DNA of 64,000 nt, from the NCBI GenBank assembly GCA_050012175.1, contig JBEKHR010000002.1, positions 62,001 through 126,000 of the forward strand, given 5' to 3'. A model generated the notes under the pieces. The model worked only from the letters and a program-made list of their open reading frames with translations. It was not told where the DNA came from and searched no databases. Both the position numbers and the translations under genes were made by a program. This DNA is from CAVROP01 sp050012175 (GTDB lineage: Bacteria > Acidobacteriota > Terriglobia > UBA7540). Numbering within the stretch: position 1 is the stretch's first letter; each line of letters starts with the position of its first letter. This document shows positions 43,852-53,328 of this stretch, one piece after another.

Positions 43852-44613
43852 ATGGATTTGTTTGACAAGGTCGACCCGAAGACGCTCGATCGCCGTCACT
43901 GGCAGTTGTCGATGCTTTCGCTCGGGATGATTCTCGTCCTGGGAGCGGGGTTGGCCTTGCTTATGTATCCTGCCGTCTTTGGAAGTAACGCAGCCCCTAC
44001 CGGGCCCACTACACGGACTCTGTTCTTTGGCTTCTGTGCGTTGTGTGTGCTCGTGGTCGCCTACTTGTTGAACCGGCAATATGTCGTTCGCCAACTGCGC
44101 AAGAACTTGGTCGAGCAGAAAACGGAAATGGCGCACCTCCGCCAAGAGGCGAGCGCAGATTTGCTGGGCACCGTGCCAGGTTTCAGTCATTTTCAGGATC
44201 GGCTGATCATGGGTTTTCGCCGTGCCACCCAGACCGACGAGCCACTCTCTCTTGTACTTGTGCGTCTGAAACCCTCCCCCATGTTCGACAGCCCAGCGGA
44301 GGTCTCTGTAGCGCTGGGGGACGCAGCCAGGGTGCTCCTCCGCAAGCTGCGCACGGATGACTCACTCTACCATTTGTCCTCGGCTGCGTTCGCTATGGTC
44401 CTGCCAAACACCTGTGGAGCTGATATGAACCAAGTCGCGAGCCGAGTTACGGAAGGCCTCGCCGACGCCTCCGGCGCTAGCAACCGCTTTACATTTGATA
44501 TGCAAGTGGTTAACTATCCGGAGCAAGTCTCAACGGCTTACGAGATGGAACGCATAGCTGACGCTTTTTCACTTCGTAAGCGATCAACGGCAGGGAAGGC
44601 TGAGGCAGTATAA
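43852..44613 (+). CDS. Membrane protein with degenerate GGDEF domain
   Basis: The protein of about 253 residues has two membrane helices (roughly residues 20-42 and 58-78), a short coiled coil (VVRQLRKNLVEQKTEMAHLR) and a domain that follows the GGDEF fold: PGFSHFQDRLIMGFRRA, LSLVLVRLKP, then RTDDSLYHLSSAAFAMVLP. The position of the GGDEF signature reads SSAAF, so the domain should not make cyclic di-GMP. GGAGG 7 nt upstream supports ATG 43852 rather than the longer frame. It may be a sensor or scaffold. Confidence 0.75.
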   Translation: MDLFDKVDPKTLDRRHWQLSMLSLGMILVLGAGLALLMYPAVFGSNAAPTGPTTRTLFFGFCALCVLVVAYLLNRQYVVRQLRKNLVEQKTEMAHLRQEASADLLGTVPGFSHFQDRLIMGFRRATQTDEPLSLVLVRLKPSPMFDSPAEVSVALGDAARVLLRKLRTDDSLYHLSSAAFAMVLPNTCGADMNQVASRVTEGLADASGASNRFTFDMQVVNYPEQVSTAYEMERIADAFSLRKRSTAGKAEAV

Positions 44614-44668
44614 GAACAGTTGTGCCCTCCGGCAGACGATCGAAGCCCTCCGCTTCCAAGTTAGAACG

Positions 44669-47374
44669 CTAGCGTGGCAGCTTTACCTCGCCAGTGATCT
44701 GCAACTTTGCCTCGAGGCCATGGGCGCCCTCCGTGGGCTGGCTACCGCCGACGAAGACGGTGTAGCTGCCGGGCATAATCCTGTGTTCGCCTTTTTCTGT
44801 GACCTGGCTCAAGTCCCGCGGATTGAGCTTGAAGGCGACGTGCCGGGTCTCACCCGGAGCGAGATGGACGCGCTCGAATCCTTTGAGCGCGCGCAGGGGA
44901 ACGCCTGGCGACTGCGGGTACTCGAGGTAAAGCTCCGCGACCTCATCGGCACTGATCCCCGCCGTATTACGGACGTCCGCCTCCACGGTGAGTGGCTGGC
45001 CGGCTTGCAGCTTCTCGGATGAGAGCCGGAGATTACTGTAGACGAAGCTCGCGTAGCTTAGACCGTAGCCGAAAGCGTAGAGCGGCGTGCCCTGGAAATA
45101 CCGGTACGTCCGGCTCTGCATCGAGTAATCGTCGAAGGGCGGAAGCTGCTCGAGCGAAGTGTAGAAAGTAACGGGCAGCCTTCCGGCGGGGTTGTTGGTT
45201 CCCGACAAAGTCTCGGCAATGGCCGTGCCGCCTTCTTCACCCGGGTACCAGGCTTCGAGGATCGCGGCCGCATGCTGCTCAGCCCAGTTCACTGCCAGCG
45301 CGCTGCCGTTCTGCAGCACAACAACCAACGGCTTTCCGGTGGCAGCGAGCGCCTTCAGCAGATCTTCCTGGGCCGCTGGCAAATCGATCGAAGTGCGATC
45401 GCCGCCGCTGAACCCCGCCAGCTTCACGGACATCTCCTCGCCCTCCAGCGAGGGAGAAAGCCCGACGAAGGCGATCGTCACCTCCGACTCCTTTGCTGCC
45501 TCGACCGCCTCGTCGCGCAGCGCAGCCGCCGGAGCCTGCCAGGTAAGATCAATGCCGGCAGTTCCCGTCGTGTGAAAGTACTCCAGACGGATCGGGTGTG
45601 GTTTGGCCTCGCTGAACGTCACAGGCGCCTCGATAGCGACGTCTCGATCGCCCGTAGTCTGGCCACCGCTTTCCACCAGCAGCTTCCCGTCCAAGTAAAG
45701 GCGGAAACCTTCCGCGTTGTCGCAGGAATAGCAGTAGTTCACGCGCACACCCAGCTTGTATTCGCCAGGCGCCGGCGGGGTGAAGCTGCCGCTCCAACGC
45801 ACCGAGTAGTTGTTGCGCTGCAGGCCGTTTACGGGAACAACCTTGTCCCAATTGAAATTGACGTTAAGGTCGGTGCGCGTGAGGACAGGCGTGCCGCTCA
45901 GATCCGGCGAGCTGAAGTACTCGCCGGTAAGTCCGTCGCCGGAACCACTGGCAGGATGAAGCGCGGTATGCTCGATCGGCATCGCGAAACCCTCCACCAG
46001 CGTCGAGCCCTGCGCATAAGCCACCCTGGCGGAAGAGAACCGCTTTTCAATTCCTTCAAGTGGATAGACCGGCAAAGGCGGTGGTCCGTTGTAGTTGCCC
46101 TGCAGGGACTGGACGACCTCCGCGGTGGGGCCGACCACGGCGATGCGCGCGATGCCGGCTTCCAGTGGAAGCGTGTGGCCCTGGTTCTTCAGCAGCACGA
46201 TGGATTCCCGTGCCGCGCGCAGCGAGAGTTGCCGATGCTCGGGCGAGTTGACCTCGCTTGCGGGAATCTGCCCGTAGGGGAAACTGGGAAGCGGGTCGAA
46301 CATGCCGAGCTTGAATCGCGCCCGGAAAAGGCGGCGCAATGCGTTGTCAAGATCGGCTTCCTTGATCAGGCCCTGATGAACCGCGTCAATGAGCGATGGG
46401 AACGCCTGCCCCGCCTTATACCCGCATTCCAGGTCGGTGCCGGCTTTCACGGCCGCGGCTGCCGCGTGTGGCATGTCCGCAGAGTAGTGATGCCCATCGT
46501 CTATGTCAGCCACGGCGGCGCAGTCGCTGACGACGTAGCCGTCGAACTTCCACGCCTCGCGCAGATGGTCGTGCAGCAGCATCGTGCTGGCGCAGGCCGG
46601 CGCGCCATCAATGGCGTTGTAGGCGCACATCACAGACTGGGCGTGCGCCTCGGTCACAGTAGCCCGAAAGGCGGGCAGGTAGGTGTCCTCGAGATCGCGC
46701 GGCGAGACGTTTACATTGAAGCCGTGCCGCAGCGACTCCGGGCCGCTGTGCACAGCGTAGTGCTTCGGAGTTGAGACCACCCGGAAATACTTCGGATCGC
46801 TTCCCTGCATGCCGCTGACGAAGGCCACGCCCATGCGGCTGGTCAGGAACGGGTCTTCGCCATAGGTCTCCTGGCCCCGCCCCCAACGGGGGTCGCGAAA
46901 GATGTTGATGTTGGGCGCCCAGAACGTAAGCCCGAAGAACGATTCGTGCTGGTCATGGCGCATGGCTTCGTTGTACTTGGCGCGCGCCTCGGTCGAGACC
47001 GTCTCGCCCATCTGGTGGACAAGGTCGGTGTCCCAGGTGGCAGCCATCCCGATCACCTGAGGGAAATTGGTCGCGTAGCCGGCAAAGGCGACACCATGCA
47101 GGCCCTCGTTCCACCAGTCGTACTTCGGAACGCTGAGGCGCGGGATGGCGACTGCATGGTCCCGCATCTGCAAGACTTTCTCTTCCAGAGTCATGCGCGA
47201 AACAAGATCCTCGACACGCCGCTCAATCGGCAAAGAAGGATTCTTGTACGCGGGGGAAGGTTTCTCGGCCTTTCCCTGGGCAAAAGCCGTCGCCATCACT
47301 CCGCAGGCAAGAGCAAACGCGAAGAGCGCAAGAATGATCGACTGCCTTAGCGATCTGTATTTCGCTACGTTCAT
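44669..47374 (-). CDS. Exported GH3 beta-xylosidase/beta-glucosidase with PA14 domain
   Basis: The protein of about 901 residues has a signal peptide (SIILALFAFALACGVMATAF). The GH3 catalytic barrel has TPKHYAVHSGPE near residue 203 and FDGYVVSDCAAV with nucleophile Asp284. The second GH3 domain is split by a PA14 insert (about 485-620; YFSSPDLSGTP, EGFRLYLDGKLLVESGG), and a fibronectin-III-like end follows. AGGAGGT upstream supports ATG 47374. Such enzymes cut xylose or glucose from oligosaccharide ends. It is the last gene of the minus-strand xylan set, 46 bp after a GH10 gene, so xylo-oligosaccharides are the likely substrate. Confidence 0.9.
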   Translation of the reverse strand: MNVAKYRSLRQSIILALFAFALACGVMATAFAQGKAEKPSPAYKNPSLPIERRVEDLVSRMTLEEKVLQMRDHAVAIPRLSVPKYDWWNEGLHGVAFAGYATNFPQVIGMAATWDTDLVHQMGETVSTEARAKYNEAMRHDQHESFFGLTFWAPNINIFRDPRWGRGQETYGEDPFLTSRMGVAFVSGMQGSDPKYFRVVSTPKHYAVHSGPESLRHGFNVNVSPRDLEDTYLPAFRATVTEAHAQSVMCAYNAIDGAPACASTMLLHDHLREAWKFDGYVVSDCAAVADIDDGHHYSADMPHAAAAAVKAGTDLECGYKAGQAFPSLIDAVHQGLIKEADLDNALRRLFRARFKLGMFDPLPSFPYGQIPASEVNSPEHRQLSLRAARESIVLLKNQGHTLPLEAGIARIAVVGPTAEVVQSLQGNYNGPPPLPVYPLEGIEKRFSSARVAYAQGSTLVEGFAMPIEHTALHPASGSGDGLTGEYFSSPDLSGTPVLTRTDLNVNFNWDKVVPVNGLQRNNYSVRWSGSFTPPAPGEYKLGVRVNYCYSCDNAEGFRLYLDGKLLVESGGQTTGDRDVAIEAPVTFSEAKPHPIRLEYFHTTGTAGIDLTWQAPAAALRDEAVEAAKESEVTIAFVGLSPSLEGEEMSVKLAGFSGGDRTSIDLPAAQEDLLKALAATGKPLVVVLQNGSALAVNWAEQHAAAILEAWYPGEEGGTAIAETLSGTNNPAGRLPVTFYTSLEQLPPFDDYSMQSRTYRYFQGTPLYAFGYGLSYASFVYSNLRLSSEKLQAGQPLTVEADVRNTAGISADEVAELYLEYPQSPGVPLRALKGFERVHLAPGETRHVAFKLNPRDLSQVTEKGEHRIMPGSYTVFVGGSQPTEGAHGLEAKLQITGEVKLPR

Positions 47375-47419
47375 ATAACTCACCTCCTAGGATTCCAGGT
47401 CACTCGATAAAGCGGGACC

Positions 47420-48595
47420 CTACTTCGCCGCAGATACTCCCCGCGCAGCCTTAATTACTGCATCGAAGGCCGGTTTGGGCCGGCCATCGCGATCAAACAG
47501 GAGTGGGTAGTTGGTTCTTCCTGGCACCGGCCAGTTATTCAGCCAGGAACTGGCATCAGTGACACCCCAAAAAGTTACGCGCGTGAGCTCTCCGCGGTGT
47601 TTGAGAAACACCCCAAACAAATCGGCATACCGCTTCGCGAGCGTCTGTTGGAGCGAATCCGGCAACCCGTTCGTGTACGGATTCAGTTTGGGTTGTAGCT
47701 CAACATTAGCCGAGATGTCCGCGCCACGGTACTGCATTGCCGGAGGCAACACGTCAACGTCGAGTTCCGTAATCATCACCTTGACACCGAGTTTCGCGAA
47801 GGCGGCGATGGCCGCGTCCACCTGATCAACCGAGGGCCAGTCAATTCTGTAGTGTCCTTGGAGACCGACGCCAGTGACCGGCACGCCCTGAGCCCTGAGC
47901 TTCCTGATCAACTCGATAGCACCGTTGCGCTTTGCTTCGTTCTCAAGCGAGTAATCGTTGTACTGTAGTTCCGCTTTGGGATCGGCTTCATGCGCGAACA
48001 CAAATGCCTTGGCAATGTAGTCCTCGCCAATGATCTTCAGCCAAGGCGTTTGGCCAAGAGTGCCATCATCATTGAGCGCCTCGTTGACCACATCCCAGCC
48101 GTTGACGCGGCCCTTGTAGCGGCCGACCACCGTTTGGATGTGTTCCCGCATCCGCCTCAGGAGCGTTTCGCGATCGACGGGATTTCCCTTCGCATCCTCG
48201 AAGACCCACTTGGGCGTCTGGTGTTGCCACACGAGCGTGTGGCCGACGATGAACATGTGGTTCTTCTCGCCGAACGCGACGTACTTGTCGGCCAGATCGA
48301 AGTCATAGCGGTCCGGCTCAGGATGAACACTCGCCCATTTCAAAACGTTCTCCGGCGAGATGGAGTCGAATTGCGCCTTGACGAGGGCGGCAGCGCGAGC
48401 ATCGCGTTCGGTGAACTGGGCTGGGTTGAGCGCGGCCCCGATCAGGAAAGAGCCCTGGAGCGCGTCTTTCAGCGCCGGCGGCGCTTGCTCAGCCGCCAAC
48501 AAGCTGAAAGTCAGAAGCAGAAGGCTCGAGGCGGTCGCCGCGCTAAACATTGTTCCCGGATGTTTCCTTACGGAGCATCGAACGAGGCATTTCAT
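47420..48595 (-). CDS. Exported GH10 endo-1,4-beta-xylanase (copy 1)
   Basis: The 391-residue protein has a signal peptide (SAATASSLLLLTFSLLAA) and a single GH10 barrel. Acid/base Glu172 is in WDVVNEAL and nucleophile Glu277 in ITELDVDVLP. Other family marks are PENVLKW, GHTLVWQHQTP and RVTFWGVTD. It cleaves internal xylan bonds, probably in the periplasm. Its start overlaps the stop of the truncated symporter tail (ATGA), indicating old translational coupling to a transporter gene. It is clearly related to the GH10 at 56498-57583. Confidence 0.93.
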   Translation of the reverse strand: MKCLVRCSVRKHPGTMFSAATASSLLLLTFSLLAAEQAPPALKDALQGSFLIGAALNPAQFTERDARAAALVKAQFDSISPENVLKWASVHPEPDRYDFDLADKYVAFGEKNHMFIVGHTLVWQHQTPKWVFEDAKGNPVDRETLLRRMREHIQTVVGRYKGRVNGWDVVNEALNDDGTLGQTPWLKIIGEDYIAKAFVFAHEADPKAELQYNDYSLENEAKRNGAIELIRKLRAQGVPVTGVGLQGHYRIDWPSVDQVDAAIAAFAKLGVKVMITELDVDVLPPAMQYRGADISANVELQPKLNPYTNGLPDSLQQTLAKRYADLFGVFLKHRGELTRVTFWGVTDASSWLNNWPVPGRTNYPLLFDRDGRPKPAFDAVIKAARGVSAAK

Positions 48596-48846
48596 GACGC
48601 GTACTCCTTTCGCCGTTCTGTCAATTCCGTGGTCATCTGGACGTTGGTATCAGTGTCAATCCTGTAGAGAAACAGGCAAGCCACCCCCAGGAAGAACACC
48701 AGCGCGGCAAACACGCTGGCGATCAATTTGATGCCAAGTATGGAATCGGCGGTCTGGATGGCGTTGGGCACGTAACCGAACAGCGACAGAATCCAGCTTG
48801 CAATGGCGCGGGCGATTCCGGAGTCTCGCTCAGTGAGGCTTCCCAA
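48592..48846 (-). pseudogene. C-terminal remnant of a GPH-family sugar symporter
   Basis: The 84-codon frame has one strong membrane helix and ends GYVPNAIQTADSILGIK, then FLYRIDTDTNVQMTTELTER and RKEY. This aligns with the end of the intact GPH symporter at 57647-59152 (NVAQTDHALYGIR, then QIQDELAERRKR). Roughly the first 85% of the gene is absent; similarity begins near 48795. Upstream sequence belongs to the GH116-like gene, whose stop lies 16 bp inside this frame. The stop is still coupled to the GH10 start. Confidence 0.8.
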
Positions 48847-51373
48847 ACATTGTGGCCACGAAAGAGCGCAGTTGTGGGGAGTCTACTTTGGTGGCCCCGG
48901 TTTGCTCTTGAAGCTCTTTGATGAACTGCATGACCAAGTGCGTCAGCACTGCGCCTGGCCTGGGATAGGCCGCCACGATATAGTGCGGACACTTGGTGGC
49001 TTCTCCCTGTTCCTTCTCCAGCTCGGCCCTGAGGTTGTCCGGGCTGATCAGGGAGTTGCCGTGCTCGAAGATGACCCGGTCCATGGCCTTGTAGACTTCC
49101 TTGCTCTCCTTTACGAGGCCGTAATAGTCGAGCAGTTGAGCGAACACGTAGTTGGATGTCGTATAGACGTCCTGGCCCTGTTCCGATTCGACCGCCTCGG
49201 CATTTTCCGTCCGAGTCATGGCCCAGCCCATCGTGGTTCGGTTCGTCTTGTAGATCGTCTTGAGGATTTGCCTGGCCCTCGCGGCAGGAATGAATGGCTC
49301 TTCGCCCATGGCGATCAACGCCCACAAGGCATCGAGCTGATTCGTCCAGACATCCGTGTTCATCTTCTTGGTCTTCGCGTCGTAGCAGGTTACGTAGTAC
49401 TGCAGCTTGGTGCCCTTGCGATTCTTCTTCTCGCGCCACAACTTCTCAAAGACCGCGGCCGCGGTCGCGAAGGCCACCTCGTACTGCCTGCGCGCCGGCT
49501 CGTCGCCCATCATCTGCGCCATGACCTTCATGGCCTGACAGCCGGCCATGTAGGTCGTCGCACCGTAGGCATCGACGCCGAACAGCGTCAGGTTGTCGAA
49601 GGTGTTCTTGACCTCGTGGGGATTGCCTTCGGGGATGCCGTCGCCGTCGATGTCATACGTCTTCAGGAAGTCGAAACCGAACTTGAGTGTCGTCCAGTTC
49701 CTCCTCAAGAAGTCGACGTCGCCGACGAACTTGACGTTGCGCAACACTCGCGTGGCGAGCTTGGGGAAGAGATCGACCCAGTAGTTGTTGTTATACCAGG
49801 TGTAGTCGCTGACGCTGCGCAGCGGATGGCCCTTGGGCATGGCGCCGACGTCGTGCGCGACGCTGCCCTTGATCTTGACGGCATCCCAGATCTGAGTGAG
49901 CGATCGGCCTTCGTACTCCTCCGGGTGCTCCTGGAAGTGCTTGCGCGCCTCCACGAACGACCCGTGCAAGTGATAGAAGCGCGGCTTGAGGTCCTCTGCC
50001 AGGATCGAGTCGATGAATCGCTGGCACAGCTCCTGCTCGACGTCCGGGAAGAGCACGAGCAGCACCATCGAGTACCAGTCGACGTCCGACGGGTCGATGT
50101 AGGCGTAGTCGAAGCACTCCAGGAAGCGCGCCACGTCCTTGCCGTCCTGGCCCTCGATCCAGATGCAGGCGTTCGACAGCGGGAAGCTGAACTCGTTCAG
50201 GATCAGGCGCGTGAGTCTCAGCGCGCCCGCCCGGTCCTTCTTGTAGGAGGGGCTCTTGCTGATGTGGTCGAAGATCTTGTTCTGGATCGACGCGGTGCGG
50301 TCAAGCCACGCGGGGTAGTTGTCCAGCGCGATCTTGGCGAGCTCGACGGCCCGCGTCTCCTTGTCCTGGAAGCGCTGGACGTACTTGCGCTCGAAGGTCT
50401 TGCCGTCGATGTAGCTCTGCTGCGGGAAATCCAGGGCGATGGCCACCGGCAGCTTCCTCGTGGCCTTGGGCTTGAGTGTGAACGTGAGACTGATCGCCGC
50501 TCCGTAGTCCTGCTTGAGGATGGGCGCGCGCTTCTCGTAGAAGGTGCCATCGTCGTTCAGCAGCAGATCCTGCTTGAGCCTGTTGAGGCAGAAGGACGGA
50601 TGCGTGTCGACGCTGACGCCCTCCATCTCCGGCGCGGCCAGGACCATCCGGTCTCCGCACTCCTGGCTGCCCATGACGACGCCCTTCATGCCCGACGAGG
50701 CAAACGCCTTGTGCACGTGGCCCTTCACAGGCGTTGAGCAGACGTAGACGGTGTCCTGGTCCGTCGGCTTCATCTCCTTCTCCTGCAGGTTGACCAGAGA
50801 CGGTCGCGGGATCACGAGGATGACCTGTTGCTCCTCGTTCGACGTGTTGGTGACCTCGAACTCCTCCACGCTGATCGGCATCACGGTGTGCTCGGTGCCC
50901 GACAAGAACGGAGAGACCAGCCGCCGCACGACGTTCACCGTCCCGAGCCTGTAGGCTAGCTCCGCCAACGGCGTGGCCAGAGACAGGCTCGTCTGCTTCT
51001 CAGTGACTGGCGGATGGTAGTAGTTCTTGAGAGCCGGCACGTCGTCAGGCCCTTCGGCCGCCCGCGGGTCCCTGGTCGTGAGCATGAAGGTCTTGCCAGC
51101 GACGCGCACGAACGGCGCGGAGCCGAGTTGAATCCCGTTGTGATTCAGGAGAATGATTCTGCCGGCGTCGTTCAGGCGGTTGTAGAGACCCTCGGGAGAG
51201 ATGCCGATCGAGCAGGTGGGAGCGCCCATCAGCGCGATCGTGAGAGGGAACTGAAGGGTCTTGGACATCCCCTGGAAATGCACCGACATCTTGTTGTCGA
51301 CGTACCTCTTTCTGATCTGCGGCCCTGTGATCGTGTAGATGTCGGTTGTTTTCACACTATAGGATTTCGGCAT
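48830..51373 (-). CDS. GH116-like beta-glycosidase (DUF608 domain)
   Basis: The protein of about 847 residues resembles GH116 enzymes (bile acid beta-glucosidase relatives, some with beta-xylosidase activity). It has an N-terminal beta-sandwich region with repeated insert strands (EEFEVTNTSNEEQQVILVIP) and a C-terminal (alpha/alpha)6-type domain with DIDGDGIPEGNPHEVKNTFD and GVDAYGATTYMAGCQAM. Typical GH116 sequence around that motif has DQTYD and WLAAL, so it is a divergent member. There is no signal peptide, so it is probably cytoplasmic. I choose ATG 51373 (GGAAAGG upstream) over earlier starts. It follows a GH3 gene and a sugar kinase gene and probably hydrolyses imported oligosaccharides. 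Confidence 0.75.
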   Translation of the reverse strand: MPKSYSVKTTDIYTITGPQIRKRYVDNKMSVHFQGMSKTLQFPLTIALMGAPTCSIGISPEGLYNRLNDAGRIILLNHNGIQLGSAPFVRVAGKTFMLTTRDPRAAEGPDDVPALKNYYHPPVTEKQTSLSLATPLAELAYRLGTVNVVRRLVSPFLSGTEHTVMPISVEEFEVTNTSNEEQQVILVIPRPSLVNLQEKEMKPTDQDTVYVCSTPVKGHVHKAFASSGMKGVVMGSQECGDRMVLAAPEMEGVSVDTHPSFCLNRLKQDLLLNDDGTFYEKRAPILKQDYGAAISLTFTLKPKATRKLPVAIALDFPQQSYIDGKTFERKYVQRFQDKETRAVELAKIALDNYPAWLDRTASIQNKIFDHISKSPSYKKDRAGALRLTRLILNEFSFPLSNACIWIEGQDGKDVARFLECFDYAYIDPSDVDWYSMVLLVLFPDVEQELCQRFIDSILAEDLKPRFYHLHGSFVEARKHFQEHPEEYEGRSLTQIWDAVKIKGSVAHDVGAMPKGHPLRSVSDYTWYNNNYWVDLFPKLATRVLRNVKFVGDVDFLRRNWTTLKFGFDFLKTYDIDGDGIPEGNPHEVKNTFDNLTLFGVDAYGATTYMAGCQAMKVMAQMMGDEPARRQYEVAFATAAAVFEKLWREKKNRKGTKLQYYVTCYDAKTKKMNTDVWTNQLDALWALIAMGEEPFIPAARARQILKTIYKTNRTTMGWAMTRTENAEAVESEQGQDVYTTSNYVFAQLLDYYGLVKESKEVYKAMDRVIFEHGNSLISPDNLRAELEKEQGEATKCPHYIVAAYPRPGAVLTHLVMQFIKELQEQTGATKVDSPQLRSFVATMFGKPH

Positions 51374-51478
51374 CTGCCTTTCCATTTCGGATGGCGGCAG
51401 CCGGGGCCGCTCGGGAGCGGCACACCAGGCCACCGCCACGGCTTTCAGGTAGACCCTTCTCTTCGCTCTACGGATGCG

Positions 51479-53302
51479 CTAGCAGTACGACAGGTCCAAG
51501 GTGCTCTTCGGCGCCGGCTTCTTCACAGCGGACTCCTGCTGCACGCCCAGCTTGATCGGCAGCTTCGTCTTTGCCGAAGGCTTGAGCTTGCCCCACAGCA
51601 CGTCTACCGCAGCCTTGATGGAGTCCGGCGTACCGCTGAAGTTGCAGACCACGGCGTCCGCCTCGTTTGTGGTGCCCTCGATGTACGGGGAGTTAGTCAC
51701 GACGACGATCTTCTTCCCGGCCTCCTTGAGCTTCTTGACGAGCAGCCGGTTGTTGCCGGTCTTGACGATGCGGGCGTAGTAGTTGGTCATGACGACCAAG
51801 TCGGCCTGCTTGGCCAGCTCCAGGCACTCCGCGACCTCGTCCTCGGTTGCAGCGAAGTCCGTGTCGACCAGGATGAGGTTCGTGGAATGGTTGACCATCG
51901 CCTCGCAGAACATGTGCTGGTGCATGTACGGATCCTTGCCGACGAACTCGTAGGGAATCCGCTGCTCGATGACGAGGATGCGCTTGTCGGTCTTCAGCGG
52001 CAGCATCTTCTTGTCGTCACGCATCACCAGCAGCGCCTTCCTGGCAACTTCCCAGGAGAGGTCGATGACCGGCTTGCTCATGGCATAGGCCTGAGCCTTC
52101 TTCGGATCCTTCTTCCCCGCGGTCTCGAACAGACCCTGGTCGTACTTCATCCGCAGCAGACGGGTCACCGCCTCGTCGATGCGCTTCTCGGAGAGCTCTC
52201 CCGACTCGACGGCCTGCTTGATTCCAAAGAAGCACTGCGATCGTGATTCGTCGTCGGCTTTCAAGAGGATTGTGTCACATCCCGCCTTTATCGCCAGCGT
52301 GCAGGCCTTGGGAAGCGGCCACTGCTTGAGGATCGCGGCCATGCCGATGGCGTCGGACACGATGACGCCCTCGAACCCGAGTTCCTCTCGCAGCAGCCCC
52401 GTGAGTAGCCTCTCTGACAGAGTCGTGGGGTACTTGTCGTCATACGCCGGGTAGACCGAATGCCCGGTCATGATCGCCTGCACGCCTGCGGCGATCGCGG
52501 CCTTGAAAGGATACAGCTCAACCTCGTGCATCCTTTTCTTGTCGGCCCAGATGACGTCGAGCACGTCGTGGGCGTCAGTCGCCGAGTCGCCACGGCCGGG
52601 GAAGTGCTTCGCTGTGGCAGCGATGCCACCGTCCTGGAAACCCTTGAGCAGCGCGACAGCGTACTTGGCGCAGGTCTCAGGGTCGTCGCTGAAGGACCGG
52701 ACTCCGATCTCCGGGTTCTTGGGATTGATGTTGACGTCACAGACCGGCGAGTACATTTGCGTGACGCCGATCGCGCTGAGTTGCTTGGCGATAGTCAGAC
52801 CGATCTGGTACGTGAGTTTCACGTCCCCGATCGCCGCCATGCCCATCGGAGGCGGGAACTGCCGAATACCGCCGGCCATGTAGTCGTTCTTGAAATCGCC
52901 CTCGAAATCGATGGTCATGTGGAGAGGGATTCGCGAGGGCCTGCTCATGGCGATCTTCTGAAGTCGGTTCAGATCCTTCGTGTAGTCCTCGGGCGTTATG
53001 CTGATGCCAAAGGACTTGCCGGCGAAATAGGTGTTCGAGATCGTGAAGTAGTCGGCCGGCCTCTGATAGGTCTTGTCGATCTGGGAGTTGCCCCAGTAGA
53101 GGTTCTTGCAGGTCTCGACCGCGTAGGGCTCGAGACACAGGCCGCCGCAATGCAGCTTGGTGATCTGCTCGATCCCGCTGGGGGTGAGCATCGCGCCGCG
53201 CCGGGTAAACGTCAGGAGCTGGCCGATCTTTTCCGCCAAGCTCATCTTCGCCAGTTTCTTGGCGATGAATGCGTCTCGCTTCGGATTGCTCTTCTTGACC
53301 AT
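51479..53302 (-). CDS. GH3 glycosidase, NagZ-like (cytoplasmic)
   Basis: The protein of about 607 residues has a GH3 N-terminal barrel with KHFPGRGDS (232-240) and DAHDVLD (His245), the dyad loop pattern of NagZ-type beta-N-acetylglucosaminidases and related phosphorylases. Nucleophile Asp317 is in VIVSDAIGM. A second alpha/beta domain follows. No signal peptide is present. The start at 53302 has GGGAGA upstream. Members with the Asp-His dyad act on N-acetylglucosaminides or glycosides, sometimes by phosphorolysis. Its place in a xylan locus, 26 bp after a PfkB-type kinase gene, suggests action on imported oligosaccharides. Confidence 0.85.
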   Translation of the reverse strand: MVKKSNPKRDAFIAKKLAKMSLAEKIGQLLTFTRRGAMLTPSGIEQITKLHCGGLCLEPYAVETCKNLYWGNSQIDKTYQRPADYFTISNTYFAGKSFGISITPEDYTKDLNRLQKIAMSRPSRIPLHMTIDFEGDFKNDYMAGGIRQFPPPMGMAAIGDVKLTYQIGLTIAKQLSAIGVTQMYSPVCDVNINPKNPEIGVRSFSDDPETCAKYAVALLKGFQDGGIAATAKHFPGRGDSATDAHDVLDVIWADKKRMHEVELYPFKAAIAAGVQAIMTGHSVYPAYDDKYPTTLSERLLTGLLREELGFEGVIVSDAIGMAAILKQWPLPKACTLAIKAGCDTILLKADDESRSQCFFGIKQAVESGELSEKRIDEAVTRLLRMKYDQGLFETAGKKDPKKAQAYAMSKPVIDLSWEVARKALLVMRDDKKMLPLKTDKRILVIEQRIPYEFVGKDPYMHQHMFCEAMVNHSTNLILVDTDFAATEDEVAECLELAKQADLVVMTNYYARIVKTGNNRLLVKKLKEAGKKIVVVTNSPYIEGTTNEADAVVCNFSGTPDSIKAAVDVLWGKLKPSAKTKLPIKLGVQQESAVKKPAPKSTLDLSYC

Positions 53303-53328
53303 GTTCAATCTCCCGTTCCTTGGCTCGC

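Noticed and set aside
45272..46774. A 500-codon plus-strand frame opposite the GH3/PA14 gene
   Set aside because: It is a shadow of the GH3 gene with no motifs; the GH3 frame has signal peptide, catalytic Asp and PA14 domain.
48803..50737. A 644-codon plus-strand frame opposite the GH116-like gene
   Set aside because: It is the mirror frame of a GC-rich gene, is rich in Arg, Val and Leu without any family motif, and the minus-strand protein matches a known family.
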